A DNA stretch of 64,000 nucleotides from the NCBI GenBank assembly GCA_903840355.1, contig CAIMFJ010000008.1, forward strand, positions 225,164 through 289,163. The letters are read 5' to 3'. A program made the position numbers and the translations under genes. Positions 44,302 through 52,636 of this stretch are shown piece after piece. Each line of letters starts with the position of its first letter. Position 1 is the first letter of the stretch. This DNA is from an uncultured Opitutia bacterium. GTDB taxonomy: Bacteria > Verrucomicrobiota > Verrucomicrobiia > Opitutales > UBA953. The notes beneath the pieces were generated by a model. The model worked only from the letters and a program-made list of their open reading frames with translations. It ran no database searches and was not told the DNA's origin.

Positions 44302-44781
44302 TTACTTGGCGTCCTTCTTAAACTCGTCAGCCGTCCAAGGGGTCTTGCGATCAGCGTATTTAGCCTTGATGGCCTTGACTTCGGCTTCGGTGACTTCGCT
44401 TCCCGATTCAGCCCCCGCATTACCAAAAGAATTCCGGACGTAGGTGACGACGTCAGCGATGTCGCGATCGGTCAAACCAGCGACAGGGGGCATCATGCTA
44501 TTATAAGTCACACCCTTCACGGTCACCGCGCCTTGCATGCCTTGGAGAATATTGCGGACAGGAATCGAAGCCGACATGGCAACCCACTCCGAACCAGCTA
44601 AGGGAGGGAAAACGGGGGGCAGCCCCATGCCCGTGGGCTGGTGGCAAGCGATACAGGTGCGGCTGTAAACCGCTTGTCCGCGCTTCATGACTTCAGCCGA
44701 AGGGCCAGCAGGCTTGGCGTCTTCCGCGCAAAGGGCGACGACGGCTAAGCAAGGAATCAAGGAGAGGAATCGGGTGCTCAT
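44302..44781 (-). CDS. Small periplasmic cytochrome c
   Basis: 159-aa protein: signal peptide MSTRFLSLIPCLAVVALCAED, one class I cytochrome c domain with CIACHQPTGMGLPP and a distal methionine in NSMMPPVAG. It carries a Lys-rich C-terminal tail. The start at 44781 is chosen for the signal peptide. It transfers electrons, perhaps from the nearby PVC-type dehydrogenases. It is divergent from the AraC regulator. Confidence 0.9.
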   Translation of the reverse strand: MSTRFLSLIPCLAVVALCAEDAKPAGPSAEVMKRGQAVYSRTCIACHQPTGMGLPPVFPPLAGSEWVAMSASIPVRNILQGMQGAVTVKGVTYNSMMPPVAGLTDRDIADVVTYVRNSFGNAGAESGSEVTEAEVKAIKAKYADRKTPWTADEFKKDAK

Positions 44782-45005
44782 GATGTTATCCCAAAACAAA
44801 GTACTTCATCTTAAACCTCAAATGAAAATCCCCTTTAGGCTGGAGGCATTAGCCCGCCCAAACCCCTATATTAGCCCCCTTCAACTTAAGCCTTTATTTT
44901 GTATCAAAACGACAAAACACCCACCCCCGCCCAGCCACCTCTAAACTTTATTCGCTTTTTTAATCCTTGGCGGGAACCAACCCTACTCGACGGTATCTAA
45001 TTAGG

Positions 45006-45770
45006 ATGAAGTCGACAATCCCGCCCTCGGCTTGGTTGCAACGCCTCCAGGTGAATAGCCTGCGGGCGGTCTTCGACCACCTGCCTGGGGTCATGTTTTT
45101 CGCCAAAGACCTGCAAGGGCGCTTCACGATGGCTAACTTGGCCTTCGCCCAACGGTGCGGTCAACCCGACGAAGCCAGCCTGCTCGGCAAAACGGATGCC
45201 GACATTTTCCCGCCCGCTCTGGCCCAAGCTTTTCGCAAAAAAGACCTGCAAATCTGCCAAACCGGCCAAGCCCTGCCGCGCATCATCGAACTCTTCCCCA
45301 ACGAAGACGGGGAGCAGGTTTGGTATGAGACCAGTAAGATTCCTATTTTTGATATCGATGGCAAAGCCTGCGGGGTTTGTGGCACGGTGCGGAGCTACGA
45401 AGGGACCAAGGCCATCCTCGAGCCTTACCTCAAAATCGAAGTGGCGGCCGAGTTTATTAAAGACAACCTCACCGAGGGCCTAAATATCGCTAAATTAGCC
45501 CATTTAACGGGGCTTTCGGTGCGTCAGTTCGAACGGAAATTCTTTAAAGTTTATCAAATGAGCCCGCGGGCCTACTTGGTCCGGATGCGCGTGGCGGCGG
45601 CTTCCGACCTCCTCCGCGAGACCAACCTGCAACTCTCTGAGATCGCTCACCAAACGGGTTTCTACGACGCGAGCGATTTCTCCCGTCAGTTCCGCCGCGC
45701 CCTTAAAACCAGCCCAACGCAGTACCGGCGCCACGCCACCCAGAACCCTGACTCCCCCACGCTGCCTTAA
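45006..45770 (+). CDS. PAS-domain AraC-family transcription regulator
   Basis: 254-aa regulator with a PAS domain (about residues 15-125: VFDHLPGVMFFAKDLQGRF) and a C-terminal AraC double helix-turn-helix (about 140-240: FIKDNLTEGLNIAKLAHL and QLSEIAHQTGFYDASDFSRQF). The start is the ATG at 45006; an earlier TTG is not needed. The PAS pocket probably binds a small ligand. The adjacent MFS transporter and Gfo/Idh gene are likely targets. Confidence 0.9.
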   Translation: MKSTIPPSAWLQRLQVNSLRAVFDHLPGVMFFAKDLQGRFTMANLAFAQRCGQPDEASLLGKTDADIFPPALAQAFRKKDLQICQTGQALPRIIELFPNEDGEQVWYETSKIPIFDIDGKACGVCGTVRSYEGTKAILEPYLKIEVAAEFIKDNLTEGLNIAKLAHLTGLSVRQFERKFFKVYQMSPRAYLVRMRVAAASDLLRETNLQLSEIAHQTGFYDASDFSRQFRRALKTSPTQYRRHATQNPDSPTLP

Positions 45771-45862
45771 AGCCCGCAACGTGGCTAGAAATGAACGATT
45801 TTGACGGCTGGACATCTTAAATTTGTTCTCTTTTATCCACCCCCGTACCCCCTACTATAATT

Positions 45863-47419
45863 ATGGAAGAATCACCTGTACAAGTACCCAATGCGAAGCG
45901 CCTTCTCTGGGCTGGCTTCATGGCCATCCTCGCAGCCGGCGTCGGTTTCGCCCTCCGTGGCGGCATCTTCGGCGCCTGGGCCTCGGAATATCACTTCACC
46001 GCAACCCAACTGGGTGCGATTGGTGGAGCTGGTTTCTCAGGCTTCTGCTTCGGGATTATCATCGGCGGTGTGTTAGTCGATAAGATCGGCTACGGTAAGT
46101 TGGTCGCAGTCGCTTTACTCGGCCACATCATCTCGGCTCTCGTCACCTTTGGTGCGAGCACGCCTGAAAATGCTTACGGCTTCCTCTACTGGGGCATGTT
46201 CATCTTCGCTTACGCGAACGGTACGCTCGAAGGCGTGGCTAATCCTCTGGTAGCGACGTGCTTCCCTCAAAATCGTACGCACTACTTAAACATCCTGCAC
46301 GCCTCGTGGCCTTTGGGTATGGTGATTGGTGCCGCTGCTTCCTACGTCTTAGCACTCGCTGGCTTAGGCTGGAAGGGTCAACTCGCTTTCTACCTCGTGC
46401 CTACCGTGGCTTACGCCGTGATGTTCATGGGCCAAGACTTCCCCAAGTCGGAAGCCGCTCAAAAGGGTGCCAGCTTCGCCGAAATGTTCAAAGACGTCGG
46501 CATCCTCGGTTCGCTCGTGGCCTGCTACTTGCTCTCGATCTTCTTGGGCGGCGTGCTCGGCCCAGTCTTCAATATTCCTAACCTCGGCCTCTGGCTCGGT
46601 GGTATCTTGTTAGTAACGGTGGGCTTGATCACCCGCTTCTCGGTCGGCTCCATCCTGCTCTTCGTGCTCTTCGTGACGCATGCGTTAGTGGGTGCAGTCG
46701 AATTGGGTACGGACAGCTGGATCGAAGCCATCACGGGCAACCTCTTCACGCCCACACAAGGCAAGATCCTCTTCATCTGGACCTCGGCCATCATGTTCGG
46801 TCTCCGCTTCTGCGCTGAATTCATCGAAAAGAAAATCGGCTCTCCGGTCGGCTTGCTCGTGGCTGCCGCCATCACGGCCTTCATCGGCTTGCGCCTCGCT
46901 TCGGGCATGGAGTCCTTCGCCATCGCCCTCATCGCACTCGGGGTTTACGCTTTAGGTAAGACCTTCTTCTGGCCCACGATGCTCGCCGTCGTCGGCGACC
47001 GCTTCCCTCGTTCGGGTGCCGTGGCGATGTCCATCATGGGTGGTATCGGCATGCTCTCGGCCGGCCTCATCGGTGGCCCTGGCTTAGGTTATGCTAAGGA
47101 CCGCTTCACGGGCGAAGCTTTGCAAAAAGACGCTCCTGCCGTGTACGCTGCCAATAAGGCTTCGTCGGAATCGAAGTACCTCTTCTTGGCTCCCGTCACC
47201 GCGGTAGATGGTCAAAAGCTCGAAGCCGCTAAAGCCGCTGGCGAAAAAGGCACGGCCGACCAAAAGGCGATCGTGGCTGCCAACCAAGCGGGTGACCGTG
47301 CGACCTTGAGCACCGACTCCTTCATTCCTCTGACGATGGCGTTAATTTACATCCTGCTCTTAATCTACTTCAAGAGCATCGGTGGCTACCGCGCCCTCAA
47401 AATTGAAGAGCAGGTCTAA
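45863..47419 (+). CDS. MFS transporter, probable sugar importer
   Basis: 518-aa major facilitator with 12 hydrophobic segments; the first loop holds [12 protein letters not shown], a form of the MFS motif A. An unusual hydrophilic insert of about 90 residues (from about [20 protein letters not shown]) separates the last two spans. It lies between the AraC regulator and the Gfo/Idh gene and ends in a strong terminator. Sugar specificity is inferred from context only. Confidence 0.87.
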   Translation: MEESPVQVPNAKRLLWAGFMAILAAGVGFALRGGIFGAWASEYHFTATQLGAIGGAGFSGFCFGIIIGGVLVDKIGYGKLVAVALLGHIISALVTFGASTPENAYGFLYWGMFIFAYANGTLEGVANPLVATCFPQNRTHYLNILHASWPLGMVIGAAASYVLALAGLGWKGQLAFYLVPTVAYAVMFMGQDFPKSEAAQKGASFAEMFKDVGILGSLVACYLLSIFLGGVLGPVFNIPNLGLWLGGILLVTVGLITRFSVGSILLFVLFVTHALVGAVELGTDSWIEAITGNLFTPTQGKILFIWTSAIMFGLRFCAEFIEKKIGSPVGLLVAAAITAFIGLRLASGMESFAIALIALGVYALGKTFFWPTMLAVVGDRFPRSGAVAMSIMGGIGMLSAGLIGGPGLGYAKDRFTGEALQKDAPAVYAANKASSESKYLFLAPVTAVDGQKLEAAKAAGEKGTADQKAIVAANQAGDRATLSTDSFIPLTMALIYILLLIYFKSIGGYRALKIEEQV

Positions 47420-47445
47420 GTCAGTCCTGCCCTCGCTATGAAGCC

Positions 47446-47471
47446 AAAGGCCGCCCGCTCGGGCGGCCTTT
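47446..47471 (+). terminator. Intrinsic terminator after the MFS gene
   Basis: AAAGGCCGCCC pairs with GGGCGGCCTTT around a GCTC loop, then CCTTTT. Confidence 0.93.
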
Positions 47472-47565
47472 CCTTTTGCGGCTTTTCCCGGGGTGATGTC
47501 GTTATCATCCCATTCTTTTCGCTTCCGTCAGGAGGGCGTTTCGCCTGAATCAAAGCCATCTCTCT

Positions 47566-48693
47566 ATGAGTACCCCAAAAATTCGTATCGCCCTCGCCGG
47601 CCTCGGCTTTGGTGCGGAATTCATTCCGATCTACCAAGCCCACCCGAACGCGGAAATCACCGCCATCTGCCAACGGAATCCCGAAAAGCTCAAAGCCGTC
47701 GGCGACCGTTATAAAATCGCTAAGCGCTACACGTCTTTCGAAGAGATGTTGCAAGACCCCAACATCGACGCGGTGCACATCAACACGCCGATTCCCGATC
47801 ACGGTCGTCAATCCATCCAAGCCCTCAAAGCCGGCAAACACGTGGCTTGCACAGTGCCGATGGCGACGAGCATCGCCGAGTGCGAAGAGATCGTGCGCTT
47901 GGTGAAGGCGACGGGCTTGAAGTACATGATGATGGAGACGGTGGTATACGCCCGCGAATTCTTGTTTGTTAAAGAGTTATACGACCGCGGTGAACTGGGT
48001 CGCTTACAATTCCTCCAAGCGAGCCACCAACAAGACATGGAAGGCTGGCCCGGCTACTGGCCTGGTTTGCCGCCCATGTACTACGCCACGCACTGCGTAG
48101 GCCCCATGCTCGCCCTGACGCAAGCTTCGGCCGAATACGTCTCGTGCTTCGGCTCGGGTCGCATCGCCGACGACATGATCCCAATTTACAATTCGCCGTT
48201 CGCCGTCGAAACCGCCCACATCAAATTCCACAAGTCCGATGTCTCGGCTCGCATCATTCGCAGCTTGTTCGACACAGCGCGTCAATACCGCGAATCAATC
48301 GATGTCTACGGCTCGAAGAAGTCGTTCGAGTGGCCACTCATCGAAGGCGAAGATCCCGTGATCCACACGGCGAAGAAGCCCGAGCCCGAAATTCCCCAAA
48401 AAATCAAAGTGCCGGACTTCGCCCATCGTCTGCCCAAAGAGATTCAGCGTTTCACGACGAAGGGTGTTTACGGCGAAGGCGAAGACCACTTGTCCTTCAC
48501 CCAAGGTGGCGGTCACGGCGGTTCCCACCCGCACTTGGCGAACGAATTCATCCAAGCCCTCTTGGCCAAGCGCGACCCCTTCCCCAATGCCGTGCAATCA
48601 GCCAACTGGACCTGCACCGGCATCTTGGCCCACGAATCGGCTATGGCCGGCGGCGAAATCCGCAAACTGCCCGCCTTCACGCTACCAGGCTAA
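47566..48693 (+). CDS. Gfo/Idh/MocA-family oxidoreductase with altered EKP motif
   Basis: 375-aa protein: Rossmann start IRIALAGLGFGAEFIP, then the position of the conserved C-E-K-P motif reads VACTVPMATSIAE, so the catalytic lysine is replaced by valine. The C-terminal domain has YYATHCVGPMLAL, with the usual second-shell histidine. Homologues oxidise or isomerise sugars with NAD(P). The missing lysine suggests a changed or non-classical mechanism; a sensor role is also possible. It is flanked by terminators, so it is its own transcript. Confidence 0.88.
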   Translation: MSTPKIRIALAGLGFGAEFIPIYQAHPNAEITAICQRNPEKLKAVGDRYKIAKRYTSFEEMLQDPNIDAVHINTPIPDHGRQSIQALKAGKHVACTVPMATSIAECEEIVRLVKATGLKYMMMETVVYAREFLFVKELYDRGELGRLQFLQASHQQDMEGWPGYWPGLPPMYYATHCVGPMLALTQASAEYVSCFGSGRIADDMIPIYNSPFAVETAHIKFHKSDVSARIIRSLFDTARQYRESIDVYGSKKSFEWPLIEGEDPVIHTAKKPEPEIPQKIKVPDFAHRLPKEIQRFTTKGVYGEGEDHLSFTQGGGHGGSHPHLANEFIQALLAKRDPFPNAVQSANWTCTGILAHESAMAGGEIRKLPAFTLPG

Positions 48694-48719
48694 CCGCAGA
48701 CCGGCATCCTTTAACCTCA

Positions 48720-48745
48720 GGGGCGAGTTTTCGCCCCTTTTTATT
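48720..48745 (+). terminator. Intrinsic terminator after the Gfo/Idh gene
   Basis: GGGGCGA pairs with TCGCCCC around GTTT, followed by TTTTTATTT. Confidence 0.92.
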
Positions 48746-48875
48746 TATCTTAAAACGACGGGATGGGGCACCGGGGCGAGCGATGTCAAAAATCGTCAAT
48801 TATCATCGTTAAATTAACGCCCCGCCGCGTCGCTTCTTGCTGGAACTCTCCCCCAATTATAGAGTCAATCTAACC

Positions 48876-51800
48876 ATGCGCTGTCTTACCCCGCTCCTCA
48901 TCTTGCTTTGCTCCTTCTTCTCGGCAACTCTGCCCGCCGAGACGGATTGGATTTGGACGAGCAAAAATAATGTCGCCAAACAACAAACCTGGGGCCGGGC
49001 CTCGTTTGATTTAGCCAAAGTCCCTGCGAAGGTGCAGTTGCTCGCCTCGGGCGACAACCACGTCGAGGTGTGGGTCAACGGTCAACGTGCCGGTGGCAGC
49101 GATGAATGGAGTGCGCCCGCACGTGCCGACATCGCCAAATTATTAAAAGCCGGCCACAACACCATCGCCGTGCTCGGTCGCAATGACGACGGGATCGCCG
49201 CCTTTGCCGTTCGCATTGAACAAGGTAAATCGATTTTCTTAGAATCGAACCCCAAGTGGCGCGTGACGAATACCAAGCCTGCAGATTCGTGGATGCAGGA
49301 AGGTTTTGATGACAGCGCTTGGGAACTCGCCACGGTCGTCGCCAAAATGGGAGCCCAACCTTGGGGCAATGTTTTCCAAGCCAAAGCCGCTACGCCTGGT
49401 CGCACGCCTGAAACCACCGTCGCTTCTCCCGATTCGCTCATCTTACCTCCCGGCTTCAAAGCTGACTTAGTGTATTTAGTGCCACGTGCCGAACAGGGTT
49501 CGTGGATTAGCTTAATCGTCGACCCCAAGGGCGACTTAATCGCGGGTGACCAAGCGGGCGTGCTCTGGCACCTCTCCCTCGCCAACCCCCAAAAGCCTGT
49601 CGTGACCCGCATCGAAACCGAAGCCAAAGGCTGCCACGGTTTGCTCTACGCCTACGGCGCGGTTTATGCCCTCACGAGTGAGAAAGGTAAAGGCGACCTC
49701 TGGCGCCTGCGCGACCCGAAGGGCGATAATTCTTACAGCGAACAAACGTTGCTGCGCTCGTTCAAGGGCTCGGGTGAACACGGCCCGCACCAACTCATCG
49801 CCACCCCCGATGGCTCGATCCTCGTGGTCGCCGGCAATCATACCACGATGCCTGCCGATGAAGTAGCCGTGCCTCCCCACCGCTGGGATGAAGATGATTT
49901 ATTAAAGAAATTTGAAGACCCCAATGGCCACGCCGTCGGCATCAAAGCCACGGGCGGCTGGATTGGTAAAGTCGACCGCGATGGTAAAAACTTCCGCTAC
50001 GTGACCACGGGCTTCCGCAATGCCTACGATATCACGATGGCTCCGGATGGTGATATTTTTGTTTATGACAGCGACATGGAATGGGACATGGGTGCTCCTT
50101 GGTACCGCCCCACGCGCATCAACTTAGCCACTGACGGCGGTGAGTTAGGCTGGCGCTCGGGTTCGGCCAACAACCCACCCAGCATGGTCGACACGCAACC
50201 TTCGCTCGTCGACATCGGTCCAGGCAGCCCCACGGGCTCGACCTTAGGCTTGGGTGCTAAATTCCCCGCTAAGTATCAACGCACCTTCTTCGCGTGCGAC
50301 TGGACGTATGCGACGTTGTACGCCATTCACGTGAAGCCCGAAGGCGCAGCATGGTCGGCCACCAAAGAAGTCTTCGCCGGCGGCAAGCCCTTCTCGCTCA
50401 CCGACGTGGTCATTCGCCCTCAAGACGGTAACATGTACGTCACCATCGGCGGCCGCGGATCGCAAAGCGCCCTCTACCGTATTTCCTACATCGGTAAGGA
50501 ATCGACGGCTCCAGTGAGCTGGTACGAGAGCACGCCCGAGCAACGCCTCCGCCGTGAACTGGAAGCCCTGCGCTTACAACCTGCTTCGCCCGCAACGCTG
50601 GCTAAAGCTTGGCCGTTGCTCGGTCATTCGGACCGCTGGATTCGCTTCGCCGCTCGTTTAGCCGTCGAAGCTCAACCGGTCGACAGCTGGCGCAACTTAG
50701 TCAAAGAGCATCACCAAAACAGCGACCAAGCTATCAACGCAGCGCTGGCCTTAACTCGTTGCGGCACGAAAGCCGATTTAGAAACCATCCTGAAGTGCCT
50801 CGATCAAGCTAGCGAAGGTAAACCCAACTTGACCACGCAACGCGACGTTCTGCGCGTGATGCAAGTGGCCTTCTCGCGCCATGGTATGCCTTCGGCCGAA
50901 CGCGCCCAAGCGATTGGGGTCGACGCGGCAAAGCGCTTGCCCTCGGGTGACAACACGCTGGACCGTCAACTCGCAGCCATCGCCATCTTCCTGCAAGCCC
51001 CCAATGCGCCCGCGCAAATCTTGCAAACCATGCGCGTCGCTACGCACGGCCCTGCCGTCGAAGCTGATCCTGCAGTGATCGCCCGCAACCCAGGTTACGC
51101 TAAAGGCGTGATGAACGCGATGGCGGTGACGCCTGCGTCGACGCGTATCGGTCTCGCGGTTTACCTCGTGCGTGCCACGGCAGGCTGGACGCCTGAGTTG
51201 CGCAAAGAATTCTTCCGCTTCCTCAACGACCTCGGCAATGCCGATGGAGGTCACTCGCTCAAAGGTTTCGTGAAGAACATTCGCAAGGATGCACTCGCCG
51301 CCGCTCCTGCTAACGAACGTGCTGAATTAGAAACCGTCGCTCCGTTGGCCGTTGCAGCTCCACCACCCCAAGCCGCTGGCCCTGGTCGCCTCTGGTCGCA
51401 AGACGAAGCCACCAAGGCTTGGAATGCTGCCGCCCAAAAGAAGGACTTCGACTTCGAGAATGGCCAAAAGATGTTTGCCGCTGCGCTCTGCTCCATGTGT
51501 CACCGCATGGGCGACTTAGGTGGGGCCCAAGGTCCTGATCTCACCGGCGTTGGCTCGCGCATGAACCCTGCGGACTTGATCATGAACATCGTCCTCCCCA
51601 GTGCGATTATTTCGGACCAATATGCCAACTCCGTCATCACGCGCATCGATGGTGGCAAGGTCATTGGTCGCATCTTGAACGAAGAAGGCGACAAGCTGCA
51701 GGTCGGCGTCAATCCCTTCGACCCCTCGGTCCAAGTGACCATCAACCGTTCGGACATCCAAGCCATTGATCGCTCGGATATCAGCCCCATGCCCGTGGGC

Positions 51801-51893
51801 TTGCTCAATTCGCTGAACGAGAAAGAACTCACGGACCTCGTGGCCTTCCTCGTCACTGGCGGCAACAAAGCCGATAAGCTTTACAAAAAATAA
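48876..51893 (+). CDS. PVC-type heme-binding dehydrogenase with N-terminal jelly roll
   Basis: 1005-aa exported protein. Signal peptide MRCLTPLLILLCSFFSATLPA (start at 48876). Residues 22-140 form a beta-galactosidase-like jelly roll (NHVEVWVNGQRAGGSDEW). About 170-560 is a beta-propeller (LPPGFKADLVYLVPRAEQGS). HEAT-like helices run to about 840. A C-terminal cytochrome c carries CSMCHRMGDLGGAQGPDLTG. It is related to the protein at 34859 but with an extra N-terminal domain. Together with the MFS and Gfo/Idh genes it suggests periplasmic sugar oxidation linked to respiration. Confidence 0.88.
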   Translation: MRCLTPLLILLCSFFSATLPAETDWIWTSKNNVAKQQTWGRASFDLAKVPAKVQLLASGDNHVEVWVNGQRAGGSDEWSAPARADIAKLLKAGHNTIAVLGRNDDGIAAFAVRIEQGKSIFLESNPKWRVTNTKPADSWMQEGFDDSAWELATVVAKMGAQPWGNVFQAKAATPGRTPETTVASPDSLILPPGFKADLVYLVPRAEQGSWISLIVDPKGDLIAGDQAGVLWHLSLANPQKPVVTRIETEAKGCHGLLYAYGAVYALTSEKGKGDLWRLRDPKGDNSYSEQTLLRSFKGSGEHGPHQLIATPDGSILVVAGNHTTMPADEVAVPPHRWDEDDLLKKFEDPNGHAVGIKATGGWIGKVDRDGKNFRYVTTGFRNAYDITMAPDGDIFVYDSDMEWDMGAPWYRPTRINLATDGGELGWRSGSANNPPSMVDTQPSLVDIGPGSPTGSTLGLGAKFPAKYQRTFFACDWTYATLYAIHVKPEGAAWSATKEVFAGGKPFSLTDVVIRPQDGNMYVTIGGRGSQSALYRISYIGKESTAPVSWYESTPEQRLRRELEALRLQPASPATLAKAWPLLGHSDRWIRFAARLAVEAQPVDSWRNLVKEHHQNSDQAINAALALTRCGTKADLETILKCLDQASEGKPNLTTQRDVLRVMQVAFSRHGMPSAERAQAIGVDAAKRLPSGDNTLDRQLAAIAIFLQAPNAPAQILQTMRVATHGPAVEADPAVIARNPGYAKGVMNAMAVTPASTRIGLAVYLVRATAGWTPELRKEFFRFLNDLGNADGGHSLKGFVKNIRKDALAAAPANERAELETVAPLAVAAPPPQAAGPGRLWSQDEATKAWNAAAQKKDFDFENGQKMFAAALCSMCHRMGDLGGAQGPDLTGVGSRMNPADLIMNIVLPSAIISDQYANSVITRIDGGKVIGRILNEEGDKLQVGVNPFDPSVQVTINRSDIQAIDRSDISPMPVGLLNSLNEKELTDLVAFLVTGGNKADKLYKK

Positions 51894-51999
51894 AGCCTCT
51901 TTCGGCGGAAAAGCCTCGTTCAGTGGCCACCTTTAGGCCGGCGAGTGCTTTTCCGCTTGCCCGTTTCGACCGACTTCGCTTCCTCACTACTTCTGGTAA

Positions 52000-52087
52000 G
52001 GAGAGGTGGCAGAGTGGTCGATTGCGTCTGATTCGAAATCAGATGTACCGCAAGGTACCGGGGGTTCGAATCCCTTCCTCTCCGCCA
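52000..52087 (+). tRNA. serT: tRNA-Ser (CGA), CCA encoded
   Basis: The acceptor stem GGAGAGG pairs with CCTCTCC. The anticodon stem TCTGA/TCAGA holds loop TTCGAAA, so the anticodon is CGA and reads UCG. A long variable arm (GTACCGCAAGGTACCG) is typical of tRNA-Ser. The T arm is GGGGGTTCGAATCCC with a usual TTCGAAT loop, and CCA is encoded. The symbol is tentative. Confidence 0.97.
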
Positions 52088-52257
52088 GAATTTCACTTTC
52101 ATACCCCAAAGGGATGAGAACCCCCGGGGTTCGGTGAGGTCATCGGCCGAAAAGACAATACCGCAGGCATTGGGCCGTCAGGCCTGAAGCGAAGCGCAAT
52201 CAATCCCTTCCTCTCCGCCAGAGAATTTTCGTTGAAGAAAGCATGAGAACCCCCGGA
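52069..52257 (+). repeat. Direct duplication of the tRNA-Ser 3' end (att-like)
   Basis: A 21-bp stretch covering the T-arm end, acceptor and CCA of tRNA-Ser (52069-52089) recurs exactly at 52202-52222. A second block, TGAGAACCCCCGG, follows at 52115 and at 52244. The two copies together span about 60 bp each, 129-133 bp apart. This is the usual footprint of site-specific integration at a tRNA 3' end. No integrase is visible. Confidence 0.7.
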
Positions 52258-52287
52258 GGGGGTCGACGAAGCAAGGCTTTGCCTTAA

Positions 52288-52540
52288 GTAGGGAGGCTGC
52301 TGCGTCAGCCTCCTTGTTCGTCATGCCTCGGGTAGGGACGTGATTACCATCACGTCCGCTGGCAGAATCCGACGCATACGTTACACGATCCAAAAAGGAC
52401 CCTCCAACGTTCTACGTCGCAACCAAAGCTATCGTAATGTCGTCCCTACCTAAGACCGACCCAAGGACGATGTCGCAGCATCGTCCCTACCCAATGCATC
52501 AATGTGTTTAGGTAGGGAGGCTGCTGCGTCAGCCTCCTTA
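52288..52540. repeat. REP-like hairpin cluster 1
   Basis: This fills most of the gap between tRNA-Ser and the sulfatase. Hairpin cores: type A (stem GGAGGCTG, loop CTGCGT) at 52292-52313 and 52516-52537; type B (stem GGACGTGAT, loop TACC) at 52336-52357; inverted type C (stem GGACGATG) at 52465-52486. A decayed inverted copy lies near 52429-52450. Each intact core is flanked on its 5' side by GTAGG. The 90-nt linker after B is shared with other clusters. No gene is seen here. Confidence 0.9.
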
Positions 52541-52636
52541 TATATCTGGCAAGAATGGCTTTTCCAGGGGCAAAACAAAGCACTCCGATGAACTTATAAC
52601 CTTGGACTGCTCAAGGTGTTATTAGAAACTAAGGAC

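Noticed and set aside
52178..52393. Leftward frame across repeat cluster 1 (GRDGNHVPT-type peptide)
   Set aside because: It is a translation of the repeats; the same peptide appears in clusters 5 and 6 in other contexts and has no start signal.
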